Part shown: positions 35,918 through 45,027 of the stretch, in pieces
Position numbering within the stretch: the stretch's first letter is position 1
Layout: each line of letters starts with the position of its first letter
Source: Sphingomonas phyllosphaerae
GTDB lineage: Bacteria; Pseudomonadota; Alphaproteobacteria; Sphingomonadales; Sphingomonadaceae
Direction of reading: 5' to 3'
NCBI GenBank assembly: GCA_036946405.1
Contig: JAQIJC010000001.1
Coordinates: 429,501 to 493,500, forward strand
Length of the DNA: 64,000 nucleotides
Made by a program: the position numbers and the translations under genes
The notes under the pieces: model-generated
The model's database searches: none
What the model was told of the DNA's origin: nothing
Seen by the model: only the letters and a program-made list of their open reading frames with translations

Positions 35918-36688
35918 ATGAAGCGGATCGCACAACGCAGCATCGGGGCAGCGATGCTGATCGTCGCCCTCATCGGTGCGCCGCTCGGCGCCGCGGCACA
36001 GGTACGCACCATCGACCCGAATGCCGCGATCGACGGCGATGTCTCGACCGCGCCGCCGCGCAGCGTGCGGACCCCGACCGCGCCCGCACCGGCGCGCCCG
36101 CTTCCCGCCGCGCCGGCACAGGAGACCGACCCCGCGCCGCTGCCGCAGACCGCGGCGCCGACCACCGGGGCGGAGGTCCGTGCGGACGCCGCCACCACCG
36201 CCGCCGCGACGTACAAACGCGACGACCTGATCGGCGCGGGTGAGGGCGTGTTCGGCAAGGGGGCCGAGGGATTCGCGCAGATCATCGAGAAGATCCTGAA
36301 GGATCAGGGCGAGCCCAACGCCTATATCGCCGGGCGCGAGGCGTCGGGGGCATTCATCCTCGGCGTCCGCTACGGTTCCGGAATCATGACGCACAAGGTC
36401 GAGGGGCAGCGACCGGTCTATTGGACCGGTCCGTCGGTCGGTTTCGACGTCGGCGGCGACGCCAACAAGGTGTTCGTGCTCGTCTACAACCTCTACGATT
36501 CGCACGAATTGTTCACGCGCTTCCCCGGCGCGGAAGGGCGGCTGTATTTCGTCGGCGGGTTCGCCGCGACCTATTTGCGCAAGGGCAATGTCGTGCTGAT
36601 CCCGGTGCGGCTCGGCGTGGGTTGGCGCGCCGGGGTCAACGTCGGCTACATGAAGTTCACCGAGACGTCGAAGTGGCTGCCGTTCTGA
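35918..36688 (+). CDS. DUF1134 (EipA-type) envelope protein
   Basis: 256 residues from ATG 35918 with a signal peptide (AAMLIVALIGAPLGAAAQ). A Pro/Ala-rich linker to about residue 85 precedes the conserved DUF1134 domain: GKGAEGFAQIIEKILKDQGE, AYIAGREASGAFILGVRYG, WTGPSVGFDVGGDANKVFVL, ending GVNVGYMKFTETSKWLPF. The Brucella and Caulobacter homologue EipA is a periplasmic protein needed for envelope integrity. Monocistronic, after tRNA-Ser. Confidence 0.85.
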   Translation: MKRIAQRSIGAAMLIVALIGAPLGAAAQVRTIDPNAAIDGDVSTAPPRSVRTPTAPAPARPLPAAPAQETDPAPLPQTAAPTTGAEVRADAATTAAATYKRDDLIGAGEGVFGKGAEGFAQIIEKILKDQGEPNAYIAGREASGAFILGVRYGSGIMTHKVEGQRPVYWTGPSVGFDVGGDANKVFVLVYNLYDSHELFTRFPGAEGRLYFVGGFAATYLRKGNVVLIPVRLGVGWRAGVNVGYMKFTETSKWLPF

Positions 36689-36710
36689 CCCACGCCTGAC
36701 CGGCGGGGCG

Positions 36711-38045
36711 TCAGCGCCCGCCGGGGAAGCCGGTCGTCTCGAAGCGGATCGGCGCGCCCTGCGGCGCGTCGCCGAGCTGATCCTCCCACATCGCCACCTG
36801 CCCGCGCACGATCGTTCCGATCGGCTTGCCGGTCAGCTCCATCCCCGTGAACGGCGACCAGCCCGCGCGCGAGCGCAGCCAGCGCTCCTCGATCGTCCAG
36901 CGCTTCTTGAGGTCGACGATCGTGAAGTCGGCGTCATAGCCCGCCGCGATCCGACCCTTGCCGGTCAGCCCGAAGATCCGTTGCGCCCCCGCACTGGTCA
37001 GCTCGATCACGCGCTGCAGCGACAACCGCCCATGCGCGGCATGATCTAGCAGCAGCGGCAACAGCGTCTGCACCCCCGGCATCCCGCTGGGGCTCGCCGG
37101 ATACGGCTTGTTCTTCTCTTCCAGCGTATGCGGCGCGTGGTCGGAGCCGATCACGTCGGGCACACCCTGGTTGAGCCAGTGCCAGAGCCCGTCGCGATGC
37201 GCGCCCGAGCGGATCGGCGGGTTCATCTGCGCCAGCGTGCCGATTCGCGGATAGGCTTCCTCGCCGGCCAGCGTCAGATGCTGCGGCGTCACCTCGCAGG
37301 TCGCGATGTCCTTGTTCTGGCCGAGCAATTCCAGCTCGGCCGGTGTGGTGACGTGCAGGACGTGGATCCGCCGCCGCGCCGCGCGCGCCAGCCGCAGGAT
37401 GCGCGTCGTCGCGAGCAGCGCGCTCTCGTCGTCGCGCCACACCGGATGCGACGACGGATCGCCCTCGACGCGCTCGCCGGCGCGCGCGTTCATGCGGTCC
37501 TCGTCCTCGGCGTGGATCGCGACACGGCGGTGACCGCTCGCGAGCACCTCGGCGAGCCGCGCATCCTCGCTGACCAGCAGGTCGCCGGTCGATGCGCCCA
37601 TGAAGATCTTCACCCCCGCGGTGCCAGGCAGCCGCTCCAGCTCGGCCAGATCGCGCGCATTGTGGTTGGTCGCGCCGACGTAGAAGGCATGGTCGCACCA
37701 CATCCGCCCCTTGGCGCGGGTCAGCTTGTCCTCGATCGCCTCGGCGGAGTCGGTGTTCGGCTTGGTGTTCGGCATCTCGAACACCGCGACCACGCCGCCC
37801 ATCACTGCCGCCTCGCTGCCGGTGGCGAGATCTTCCTTGTGCACCAGCCCCGGCTCGCGGAAATGCACCTGCGTGTCGATGACCCCGGGCAGGATGTCGA
37901 GCCCCGTACAATCGACCGTGCGCCCCGCGTCGCCGCGCGCACCGATCGCGACGATCCGCCCGTCGCGCACGCCGACATCGGCATCCACCGGTCCGCCCGG
38001 GGTGTGCACCGTGCCACCGGTCAGCAGGAGATCGTAGGTCGCCAT
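36711..38045 (-). CDS. pyrC: Dihydroorotase-like amidohydrolase
   Basis: 444 residues from ATG 38045. Amidohydrolase-fold blocks: ILPGVIDTQVHFREPGLVHK, GGVVAVFEMPNTKPNTDS, GVKIFMGASTGDLLV (carbamylated Lys position), RRIHVLHVTTPAELELL, and DVIGSDHAPHTLEEK with the catalytic Asp. The usual HxH of class I dihydroorotases reads QxH here (DTQVHF), a variant I recall in other alphaproteobacterial copies. Expected reaction is carbamoyl-aspartate to dihydroorotate in pyrimidine synthesis; allantoinase is a weaker alternative. Divergent from ygfZ. Confidence 0.8.
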   Translation of the reverse strand: MATYDLLLTGGTVHTPGGPVDADVGVRDGRIVAIGARGDAGRTVDCTGLDILPGVIDTQVHFREPGLVHKEDLATGSEAAVMGGVVAVFEMPNTKPNTDSAEAIEDKLTRAKGRMWCDHAFYVGATNHNARDLAELERLPGTAGVKIFMGASTGDLLVSEDARLAEVLASGHRRVAIHAEDEDRMNARAGERVEGDPSSHPVWRDDESALLATTRILRLARAARRRIHVLHVTTPAELELLGQNKDIATCEVTPQHLTLAGEEAYPRIGTLAQMNPPIRSGAHRDGLWHWLNQGVPDVIGSDHAPHTLEEKNKPYPASPSGMPGVQTLLPLLLDHAAHGRLSLQRVIELTSAGAQRIFGLTGKGRIAAGYDADFTIVDLKKRWTIEERWLRSRAGWSPFTGMELTGKPIGTIVRGQVAMWEDQLGDAPQGAPIRFETTGFPGGR

Positions 38046-38099
38046 TGTCAGCCCTTTCCGGCTCTTTCGCGGGGTCGCCGCTCTCCCTACCTTGGTGCC

Positions 38100-38840
38100 A
38101 TGGACGATACCACCCCGGCGACGATGCTGGCGGACCGCGCGCTGCTGCGGCTGTCCGGCGAGGATGTACGCGGCTTCCTTCAGGGCCTGTTGACCAACGA
38201 CGTCGCGGGCGCGCTCCCGGTCTGGGCGGGGTTGCTGACGCCGCAGGGCAAGGCGCTGTTCGACATGATCGTCTGGGCGGACGGCGACGACATCCTGCTC
38301 GACGTCGAGCAGGAGCAGCGCGATGCGATCGCGCGCCGGCTGACCATGTACCGGCTGCGGCGCGCGATCACGATCGTGCCGGACAATGGACTGGCGGTGC
38401 ACTGGGCGCGTGACGCCGAAGGGCAGGCGCCCGATCCGCGCCTGCCCGAACTCGGTATGCGCTGGATCGCACCGCCCGCAGCCCCCGCCTCGGGGTGGCA
38501 CGAACACCGCCTGTCGCTGGGCGTCGCGGAGGGCGTGGCCGACGTGGGAGCCGGCGAGACGCTGTGGCTGGAGGCGAACGCGCGCGAGTTGCACGGCGTC
38601 AGCTTCACCAAGGGCTGCTACGTCGGGCAGGAGAATACCGCGCGGATGCACCACCGCGATAAGGTCCGCCGTCGGCTTGTCGTCGCACCGATCGACGAAA
38701 GCGACGCGCGCAAGCGTTCGGTCTATCCGGATTCGGGTTTGATGGTAACGCTCCGCCGCGTCGACACGCTTGGCGACGCGCGCATACCGGACTGGCTGGC
38801 GACGGCGGTCGGAACAGACGCCTGGGATGCCCTGAGCTAA
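38100..38840 (+). CDS. ygfZ: Folate-binding YgfZ/IbaG-type Fe-S maturation protein
   Basis: 246 residues from ATG 38100. The diagnostic KGCYxGQE motif is FTKGCYVGQENTARM; the N-terminal LSGEDVRGFLQGLLTNDV and TPQGKALFDMIVWADGDDIL are family blocks. YgfZ (GcvT-like fold) binds tetrahydrofolate and helps build or repair certain iron-sulfur enzymes. Divergent from the dihydroorotase gene over 54 bp; the repeat patch follows downstream. Confidence 0.85.
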   Translation: MDDTTPATMLADRALLRLSGEDVRGFLQGLLTNDVAGALPVWAGLLTPQGKALFDMIVWADGDDILLDVEQEQRDAIARRLTMYRLRRAITIVPDNGLAVHWARDAEGQAPDPRLPELGMRWIAPPAAPASGWHEHRLSLGVAEGVADVGAGETLWLEANARELHGVSFTKGCYVGQENTARMHHRDKVRRRLVVAPIDESDARKRSVYPDSGLMVTLRRVDTLGDARIPDWLATAVGTDAWDALS

Positions 38841-38863
38841 GGCCGATCGACATTCGTGGTGGT

Positions 38864-39062
38864 GCTGCCCTCTCCCCTGGACAGGGGAGAGGGATAGCGG
38901 AGCTTGCCAGCGTGCTGGCTAGCGCAGCTTTGGTGAGGGGTTGAGCGAGCCGAAGGCTCGCGCGCTCGCTTGCGCGAGCGCCACCCCTCACCCAGCTCCG
39001 ACTAAGACTTTGCTGCGCAAAGCCTAAGTCTGCGCAGCCCTCTCCCCTCGAAGAGGGGCGAG
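38864..39062. repeat. Nested inverted repeats (REP-like patch)
   Basis: The block opens with CTCTCCCCTGGACAGGGGAG and closes with CTCTCCCCTCGAAGAGGGG. Between them lie CGAGCCGAAGGCTCG, GCGCTCGCTTGCGCGAGCGC, GTGAGGGG facing CCCCTCAC, and ACTAAGACTTTGCTGCGCAA facing AAGCCTAAGTCTGCGC. The whole patch can fold on itself. It resembles composite intergenic repeats of Sphingomonas chromosomes. Confidence 0.65.
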
Positions 39063-39119
39063 GGCCGGGAAGGCAATCATAAATGTCGATCGGTTCTGGC
39101 ACGCAACCCACCGCCCAAC

Positions 39120-39150
39120 AAAAAAGGAGGCCGGCTTGCGCCGACCTCCC
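39120..39150 (-). terminator. Rho-independent terminator of the OmpA gene
   Basis: On the minus strand GGAGGTCGGC, loop GCAA, GCCGGCCTCC, then TTTTTTG. It starts 25-30 bp after the OmpA stop codon. Confidence 0.85.
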
Positions 39151-39174
39151 TCTTTTCGGTCAACGTGATCGACC

Positions 39175-40302
39175 TTACTGGCCCGAACCCGGACCGTAGG
39201 TGATCTCGACGCGACGGTTCTGCACTTCGCGGACGCCATCGGCGGTCTCGACGCGCAGCTTGGTCTCGCCGAACGCTTCGGTCGTCATCACGCCGTCGGG
39301 GATACCCTTCGACGCGAGGTACGCCTTCACGCCGTCTGCACGACGCTGCGACAGGCCCACGTTGTACTTCGCCGAACCCGAGGTGTCGGTGTAGCCAGCC
39401 AGCATGACCTGCGCGTTGTTGCAGCTCTGGTACTGGGTAACCGCGTTGTCGAGGATCGACGCCGCTTCCGGGGTGACGTCCGACTTGTTCCACTCGAAGA
39501 ACACGATGAACGGACCCGGCGAGCAGACCACTTCCGGCGGCGGAGGCGGCGGCGGCGGGGGCGGAGGAGGCGGCGGCGGCGGCGGCGGAGGCGGCGGAGC
39601 CGCTTCTTCCGGAGCGCCGAAGTTGTACGTCACGCCACCCAGCAGGCTGTGCGAACGGAAACGACCGTCGTACGAACTGCCGCGCGCGTCGAACAGGTTA
39701 ACGTTGTCGGCGTTGAAGAAGCGATACTTCAGCGAAACGTCGACGTTCTCGCTCAGCGGTGCACGGATACCGGCCAGCGCCTGCCAGGCGAACACGGTGT
39801 CCGAGTCGTCGAGGAAGCGATAGGCGTTCGGCGCCGACATGCGGGCCTGAACGCGGGCCACACCCGCACCGCCGCCGACGAAGCCCTGCAGGCCGTCGTC
39901 CTCACCGAAGTCGAGCAGACCGTTGACCATGAAGCTCAGCGCCGAGGTACGGCCGCCGACGCCATCATAGGTGCCCGGGTTCGCCTGCGTCGCGCCGCTG
40001 GTCGGAACGCCCGCGGTCGTGCGGAGGCTGTCGATGCTCGCGCGACGATAACCGGCTTCGGTTTCGAGGCGGAACGCACCGAAATCGTAGCCGACGACGC
40101 CGTCGACATCCCAACCGTAATCGTGGTCGACAGTGGCGGTACCACTGCGGCTCGCTGCGGTACCAACGACGCTCCAGTCGATGTCCTCAACGATCATCGC
40201 GCCGCCTTCAACGCCGACATACCACGCCTTGTCGCGCGCAAGCGCGGGCGTGGCGAGGGCGGTGGAGGCAAGCGCCATGATCATGGCTAGCTTACGCATC
40301 AT
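39175..40302 (-). CDS. OmpA-family outer-membrane protein
   Basis: 375 residues with a signal peptide (LAMIMALASTALATPALA). An eight-strand barrel (WYVGVEGGAMIVEDIDWSVV ... YGWDVDGVVGYDFGAFRLET) is followed by a nearly pure proline linker of more than 20 residues around 245-270, then the peptidoglycan-binding OmpA domain (VVCSPGPFIVFFEWNKSDVT, VMLAGYTDTSGSAKYNVGLS, RRADGVKAYL, NRRVEITYGPG). It links outer membrane and wall. The linker DNA is a GGC/GGA-type tandem tract (39535-39600), prone to length change in whole codons. Monocistronic with its own terminator. Confidence 0.9.
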   Translation of the reverse strand: MMRKLAMIMALASTALATPALARDKAWYVGVEGGAMIVEDIDWSVVGTAASRSGTATVDHDYGWDVDGVVGYDFGAFRLETEAGYRRASIDSLRTTAGVPTSGATQANPGTYDGVGGRTSALSFMVNGLLDFGEDDGLQGFVGGGAGVARVQARMSAPNAYRFLDDSDTVFAWQALAGIRAPLSENVDVSLKYRFFNADNVNLFDARGSSYDGRFRSHSLLGGVTYNFGAPEEAAPPPPPPPPPPPPPPPPPPPPPEVVCSPGPFIVFFEWNKSDVTPEAASILDNAVTQYQSCNNAQVMLAGYTDTSGSAKYNVGLSQRRADGVKAYLASKGIPDGVMTTEAFGETKLRVETADGVREVQNRRVEITYGPGSGQ

Positions 40303-40430
40303 AATCCCCTTTCCATGGTGTCACTACGGACAGCGCAAACTCACTATCGAAAGGATGGTTTCGTCACAAGCCGACAAATACCGCTCGGTGTGATGCAATT
40401 GCCACACCCGAACCGCTGCATCGACAACGG

Positions 40431-40934
40431 TCAATTTGAGATAAGTCCATGCTTTCGCAGCATAATCAAGATCGTTTCGACACAGGTACGAAGTTCGGCG
40501 TCGATTGTCGCACCACCGGTCGGCACGGTGATCGCCGCACCCCGCGCGCCGACCACCTGCACGCCGTCCACCATCACCTGCGCCGCGCGTATCTCGCCCA
40601 GTCGCCAGCCGGACCCGTCGCAGGTCGCGAGTTGTCCGCTCGAAAGGTGCTGTGCCCGCAGTCCCGCTCGCGGCGCGACGAACCGCCATCCCCCCGCGGT
40701 CCATCCCGCGATCGCGCCCGCATGGCCGCTCCACGCGCCCGAAGGAGCCGGACCGACGATCCAGCATTGCCCCGGCTGCGGCGCCGCCGGGGGCGCGTTG
40801 CGGTCGACCTCCTCGACCGTTGCCTGCACGGCGAGATCGAGCAGCGTCAGCGCCTCATTGTGCCACACCTCCTTCTGCGCCTGTCCGGCGGCGAGCAGCG
40901 GCAGTGCGAGCCGCGCGCTATCCTCATCGGTCAT
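40431..40934 (-). CDS. DUF2793 protein at the end of the GTA cluster
   Basis: 167 residues from ATG 40934, 2 bp after the g15 stop. LALPLLAAGQAQKEVWHNEA and LLDLAVQATVEEVDRNAPPA are typical of DUF2793, a family found after GTA tail-fibre genes and in prophages; QCWIVGPAPSGAWSGHAGAI and WRFVAPRAGL follow. It is likely a tail-tip or fibre-associated protein. The C-terminal coil (ELRTCVETILIMLRKHGLIS) may trimerise. Confidence 0.75.
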   Translation of the reverse strand: MTDEDSARLALPLLAAGQAQKEVWHNEALTLLDLAVQATVEEVDRNAPPAAPQPGQCWIVGPAPSGAWSGHAGAIAGWTAGGWRFVAPRAGLRAQHLSSGQLATCDGSGWRLGEIRAAQVMVDGVQVVGARGAAITVPTGGATIDAELRTCVETILIMLRKHGLISN

Positions 40935-40936
40935 CG

Positions 40937-43066
40937 TCACTCTCCTTCGATCAGGGTGATGGTCGCGGCCGAGACGGCGAGCGTGCCGAGCTGAAGGACC
41001 GCCACCTGCATCGCGCCAGCGGGTAACGAGGCGGCGGACACCGTCAGCGCGGGCGCATCGCTCTCGATCACCCGCGCACCCGCGCCCGCGCCGATCGTGA
41101 CGCGATAGCGTTCGCGCTCCTCGCCCAGGGGCGCGTCGCCATCGTCGCTCCATCGCCAGCCGAGCCGACTCCGCCGCACCCAGCTGACGTCGAGCCCGCC
41201 GTCCTGACGCCGGATCGCGCGCAGCCGAACCGGCGCCGGGGGCGCAACCGAGCGGCCGGTGGTCACGACCGACACCGCGACGGGCTGCGGATCGCCGACG
41301 CCGCTCGCCAGCAGGCGGATCGTGTCGCCGACCCGCGCGCGTGGCAGCGCGATCGTCGCCACGCACCCGCGCTCGATCAGCGCGAAGCCCGTCCCGGCCG
41401 GGTGCGCTCGCGCGCCACTCCCTCGCCGGTCGCGCAGGATCGTCGACAGCCGCCAGCGCCGTGGCGCGATCTGTTCGGCATCGCGGAACTGGATCAGCTC
41501 ATCGCCCAGCAGCGCGAGATTGTCGCCGCGATCGAGCGCCGCATCGTCGATCGACAGCAATGTCAGCGCGTCGTGCGCCAGAACCACCTCGATCGTCGCG
41601 CTGCGATCGATCAGCCACGCCGTTCCCGCCGCAACCGGCATCGCGAGCCGACCGACGATCGCCGGCCCGGCGGTGCCACCGGCCTCCTGCCAGGTCGCGC
41701 CGTCGTCATCGCTCGTCATCAGCGCCGCGCCGCGCCAACCCGGCGCATCGCCGGTGGCGAGCACCGCGATCCGCAGCGTCTCGCCGCGCGGCTCGTCGAT
41801 CGGCGGCAGCTCGGCGGCGACCAGCATCGTCGCGGCCAGCGGGCGATCCGGCGCGGCCAGCACGCGCCCGGCGTCCGCGGGCAACGCCCCCGCCGCGCCA
41901 TCGAGCGCGGCCAGCGATAGCGTCACGCCCTGCCCGCCGACCTCGACGCGCGTCACCCGCCACGCCGCCGCCTCGCCCGGGCAGCGTACCGTATCGCCGG
42001 GTGCGATCCCGATCGCGCCCGCATCCAGCGTGGCACGCCGCGTCACCCGCGCGCGCTCGGCGCGTCGGAGCATCGCCTGCGCCAGACCGCGCGCCTGCCC
42101 CGCCTCGAGCGCGGCGGGCAGTTCCTGCGCCTCCTCGCGCCAGCCGGCACCGGGGCGCGCGGCCTGCTGCACCCCGATCTGGTAATCGCGCGCGGGATCG
42201 TAGCAGGAGACGCGCACGCGGCGTGGCACCGTCTCGATCGATTGCCGCCGCTCGTCGATCGCGGCATCGTCGGCGATCGTCAGCGTCGCGCCCGGCCGAT
42301 TCTCCAGCCGTAGCGTCCCGCCGGTCGGCACCCACCAGCCGCCGGCGATCGTCGCCAGCAGTTCCAGCGCGCTCGCGACACTCTCGCCGCCGCTCGCATA
42401 GCCGGGCAACGTCATCGCCGGACCGACGCCGGTCACCGCGCCGCCGCCAAGCGCCGCCGCGACCGCGCCGATCGTCGGGGCAGCCGCGTCGGCGATCACC
42501 TCGAAGCTCAGCGACGGGATGCGGTTCCCGAACGTCTCCAGCGGCAGGTTCTCGAACACCGCGTAAGCGAGGCCGCGATAGGCGGGCGCCTGCGGCTCCA
42601 GCGCGGCGATCAACGGGTCGGGGCGCTGCGCCTCGTCGCCACGGTAGAGCCGCATCGTCACCGGCACCTTCCAGTCGCCCGCCGCCCCGCGCAGCAACTG
42701 CCCGTCGGCCCAGACCCGCCCGATCGCGCTTATCGCGCGCGCCGACAGCGCGACCGCGAAGGACGCGGCGTAACGATAGCCCTCGACCCCCGGCCGCCCC
42801 TTGCCCCCGCGCGTGACGCTGCGCGTCTCGATCAGGTCGGTCGACCAGATCACGCATCCCGCGACGCGCATCGTCCCGAAGATCCGCGGCAGCGGCGTGC
42901 CATAGGATGAGGTCTGCACCTTGAGATCGCTGAGCCGCTCGCCGCCACGTCGCCGCGTCGGCGCGAGCAGGCTGCGGTCGATCACATAGCCGAGCACCGC
43001 CCCGACCGCCGCGCCGCGACGTCCGCCGACCACGCCGCCGACCGCCTTCAGCACCAATGTCGCCAT
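40937..43066 (-). CDS. GTA g15-like tail host-specificity protein
   Basis: 709 residues from ATG 43066. N-terminal segment with glycine-rich hydrophobic stretch (VGGRRGAAVGAVLGYVIDRS) then RLSDLKVQTSSYGTPLPRIF, GTMRVAGCVIWSTDLIE and WADGQLLRGAAGDWKVP, matching the phage tail tip-attachment (megatron) family. Members in Rhodobacter are about 1,300 residues; this one is about half, and the TIM-barrel part seems to be encoded separately at 45024-46196. The protein sits at the tail tip and contacts the recipient cell. Confidence 0.85.
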   Translation of the reverse strand: MATLVLKAVGGVVGGRRGAAVGAVLGYVIDRSLLAPTRRRGGERLSDLKVQTSSYGTPLPRIFGTMRVAGCVIWSTDLIETRSVTRGGKGRPGVEGYRYAASFAVALSARAISAIGRVWADGQLLRGAAGDWKVPVTMRLYRGDEAQRPDPLIAALEPQAPAYRGLAYAVFENLPLETFGNRIPSLSFEVIADAAAPTIGAVAAALGGGAVTGVGPAMTLPGYASGGESVASALELLATIAGGWWVPTGGTLRLENRPGATLTIADDAAIDERRQSIETVPRRVRVSCYDPARDYQIGVQQAARPGAGWREEAQELPAALEAGQARGLAQAMLRRAERARVTRRATLDAGAIGIAPGDTVRCPGEAAAWRVTRVEVGGQGVTLSLAALDGAAGALPADAGRVLAAPDRPLAATMLVAAELPPIDEPRGETLRIAVLATGDAPGWRGAALMTSDDDGATWQEAGGTAGPAIVGRLAMPVAAGTAWLIDRSATIEVVLAHDALTLLSIDDAALDRGDNLALLGDELIQFRDAEQIAPRRWRLSTILRDRRGSGARAHPAGTGFALIERGCVATIALPRARVGDTIRLLASGVGDPQPVAVSVVTTGRSVAPPAPVRLRAIRRQDGGLDVSWVRRSRLGWRWSDDGDAPLGEERERYRVTIGAGAGARVIESDAPALTVSAASLPAGAMQVAVLQLGTLAVSAATITLIEGE

Positions 43067-43067
43067 C

Positions 43068-43466
43068 TCACCCTCCCCGTGGCGTCCAGCGCCACGCTGT
43101 CTCGATCGGCCACGGCACCGCCCCCGGCCGCGCCACCACACGCCGCGCCACCGCATCGGCATGGATGATCCCGCCCGGCGCGCGGATCGCGAGATGAAGC
43201 TGCGTCGCCGCCACCCGGCACAACAGCACGTCGCCCGGCCGCGCGCCGTCGCAGCGCACCAGCTCCGCCGGCACCGCGCCCCCCGGCAACCGCCCCCGCG
43301 CCACCGCATAGTCGCGCGGCACGCTCACCACGGCGCCCGCACGCCACAGCGCGACCGCGACCAGCCCGACGCAATCGAGCCCCAGCGCCGGGTCGCGCCC
43401 CTGCAGACGGAATCGCACCCCCACCAGTTGCTGCGCGGCGGCGAGCACCCGCTCGCCCGCGCTCAT
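43068..43466 (-). CDS. GTA g14 NlpC/P60 peptidoglycan peptidase
   Basis: 132 residues from ATG 43466, overlapping the g13 stop (ATGA). Catalytic Cys in ALGLDCVGLVAVALWRAG, His in ATQLHLAIRAPGG and the nearby GIIHADAVA. GDVLLCRV is the usual strand before the His. The enzyme would cut wall peptides to let the tail pass. Ends 1 bp before g15. Confidence 0.85.
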   Translation of the reverse strand: MSAGERVLAAAQQLVGVRFRLQGRDPALGLDCVGLVAVALWRAGAVVSVPRDYAVARGRLPGGAVPAELVRCDGARPGDVLLCRVAATQLHLAIRAPGGIIHADAVARRVVARPGAVPWPIETAWRWTPRGG

Positions 43467-44266
43467 CCGCCCGGATAGCGCGTCAGCAGGTCGACGCCCG
43501 GCAGATGCGGCTCGCCACGAAAGTTCGCGACGTTCGCGAACCGCGCGGCACAGGTCGCCAGCCGCCGGTCGCACCCCTCGACCAGCTCGATCAGCACCCC
43601 CGCTTCCGCCACGAACACCGGTGCGGTGCGCAGCGTCAGCACCGCGCCCGCCGAGCGCTCGATCGCACTCGCCAGCCCGGCGTTCGCTCCGCCGAACCAG
43701 CGCAGCACGCCCTCGCCATAAGCATCGTCGACCGGCTCGCCGCGATCCAGCGTCACCTCCGCCCCCGCGCACGCAAGCACCCGCGCGAACCGCCGCCGCG
43801 CCGCCATCGCCACCCGGCACCGCGCGTCACCCAGCGTCGCGCGGCACGACGGCGAGGTGACCTCGCTCACCGGCCGCTCCAGTTGCGCCTGCACGCCGCG
43901 CAGCTCGGCGGTGAAGCCCTGCTCGGTCAGTTCGACCTCGCCGATCCGCCCCTCGCCCAGCGGCACCGCGACCGCGGCGGGATCGCTCCAGTCGACCGCG
44001 ACGATCACCACGCGTGCACCGTCCCAGCGCTCGGCGAGCAGGTCGTCGCGCCGGAACGCGCCGCTGCCCAGCGCGCCGCTCACCTCCATCGTGTCGGCGT
44101 CCAGCCCCTCGCCGCGCACGATCGCGGACGGCACCATCCCCGGCGCCGCGCGATAGCGCACGCCCGCCACCTCCAGGTCGCGATCGTGATCGGTCAGCGC
44201 CAGCATCACCCCGTCGCGCCGCTCGACACGCCAGCATAGCGCCTGCGTCAGCAACTGATCGCTCAT
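43463..44266 (-). CDS. GTA g13 tail hub protein (DUF2163)
   Basis: 267 residues. CWRVERRDGVMLALTDHDRD and APGMVPSAIVRGEGLDADTM are DUF2163 blocks. Four cysteines at 141, 150, 232 and 239 (SPSCRATLGDARC and EGCDRRLATC) are at the positions that hold an iron-sulfur cluster in the Rhodobacter GTA hub. Those cysteines being intact suggests the tail module has been under selection until recently. Overlaps both neighbours by 4 bp. Confidence 0.85.
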   Translation of the reverse strand: MSDQLLTQALCWRVERRDGVMLALTDHDRDLEVAGVRYRAAPGMVPSAIVRGEGLDADTMEVSGALGSGAFRRDDLLAERWDGARVVIVAVDWSDPAAVAVPLGEGRIGEVELTEQGFTAELRGVQAQLERPVSEVTSPSCRATLGDARCRVAMAARRRFARVLACAGAEVTLDRGEPVDDAYGEGVLRWFGGANAGLASAIERSAGAVLTLRTAPVFVAEAGVLIELVEGCDRRLATCAARFANVANFRGEPHLPGVDLLTRYPGG

Positions 44267-45027
44267 GCCTCGCGCACCTCGATCAGCGGCACCGACGGCG
44301 CGGCACCCGCCAGATAGGTCGCGCGCGTCACGCTCAACTGATCCTCGGCAAAGCGCACCGGCACGTCGAAGTCGAACGACGCCGCCACCACCACGCCCGC
44401 CGCAGGCGCCGCATCCAGCGTCACGATCCCGCCCGCCGCCAGCGTGAACGCCCCCGTCGCCACCCCGCCGACGGTCACGCGCACGCTCCCCGCCACCGGC
44501 CGCGTGATCCGCCGCGTCGCCGCGTCATAGCGTCGCACCAGCGCGAAGCGCCGCGTCACGCCGTCGCCGGTCCCGATCGTCTCGCCCGTCGCGCGCCAGT
44601 CGAACGGATCGCGCAGCCGGAACCCGCGCGCCGCCCCCAGCCGCGCGCGATAGAAGGCGAGCAAGGTCGCCACATCCGCCTCGCTGCGCACGCCCGGCCC
44701 GACGTCGTAGCGGGTCCGCGCCTCCGCCCAGCCGACCTGCCGCGTCTCGCGCCCGCCCGCGCTCGTCGTCACGCCGGTCGAGAAGGTCGGCGTCACCTCC
44801 GCCTCACGCCCCAGGGCGAGCGGGAACATTACGTCGTCGAACGCCTCCACCGCATCCTCCTCCTGCCAATAGACCAGCCCGTCGCGCAGCATCTGCGGCA
44901 GCGCCCAGAGATAGACGCGCGCCACCCCGCGCGCCTGCGCCGCGCCCGCCGCCGCGACGATCGCGCGCCATTGCCCGCGATCCACCGCGCGCAGCACGAA
45001 CCCCGCGAGATACTCCTGCTGCGTCAC
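44263..45027 (-). CDS. GTA g12 distal tail protein (DUF2460, TIGR02217)
   Basis: 254 residues from the GTG at 45027, which overlaps the upstream stop (GTGA). AFDDVMFPLALGREAE, GWAEARTRYDVGPGVRSEAD, LLAFYRARLGAARGFRLRDP and DWRATGETIGTGDGVTRRFA are diagnostic of the family. In Rhodobacter it forms the distal tail ring. An N-terminal stretch of about 60 residues (TQQEYLAGFVLRAVDRGQWR) precedes the domain. Overlaps g13 by 4 bp. Confidence 0.85.
   Translation of the reverse strand: MTQQEYLAGFVLRAVDRGQWRAIVAAAGAAQARGVARVYLWALPQMLRDGLVYWQEEDAVEAFDDVMFPLALGREAEVTPTFSTGVTTSAGGRETRQVGWAEARTRYDVGPGVRSEADVATLLAFYRARLGAARGFRLRDPFDWRATGETIGTGDGVTRRFALVRRYDAATRRITRPVAGSVRVTVGGVATGAFTLAAGGIVTLDAAPAAGVVVAASFDFDVPVRFAEDQLSVTRATYLAGAAPSVPLIEVREA

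Noticed and set aside
38864..39062. Possible CRISPR array
   Set aside because: Repeats are inverted and unequal with no regular spacers, and no cas genes are present.
39535..39600. Tandem GGC/GGA tract as a possible repeat array
   Set aside because: It encodes the polyproline linker of the OmpA protein; not a CRISPR or satellite.
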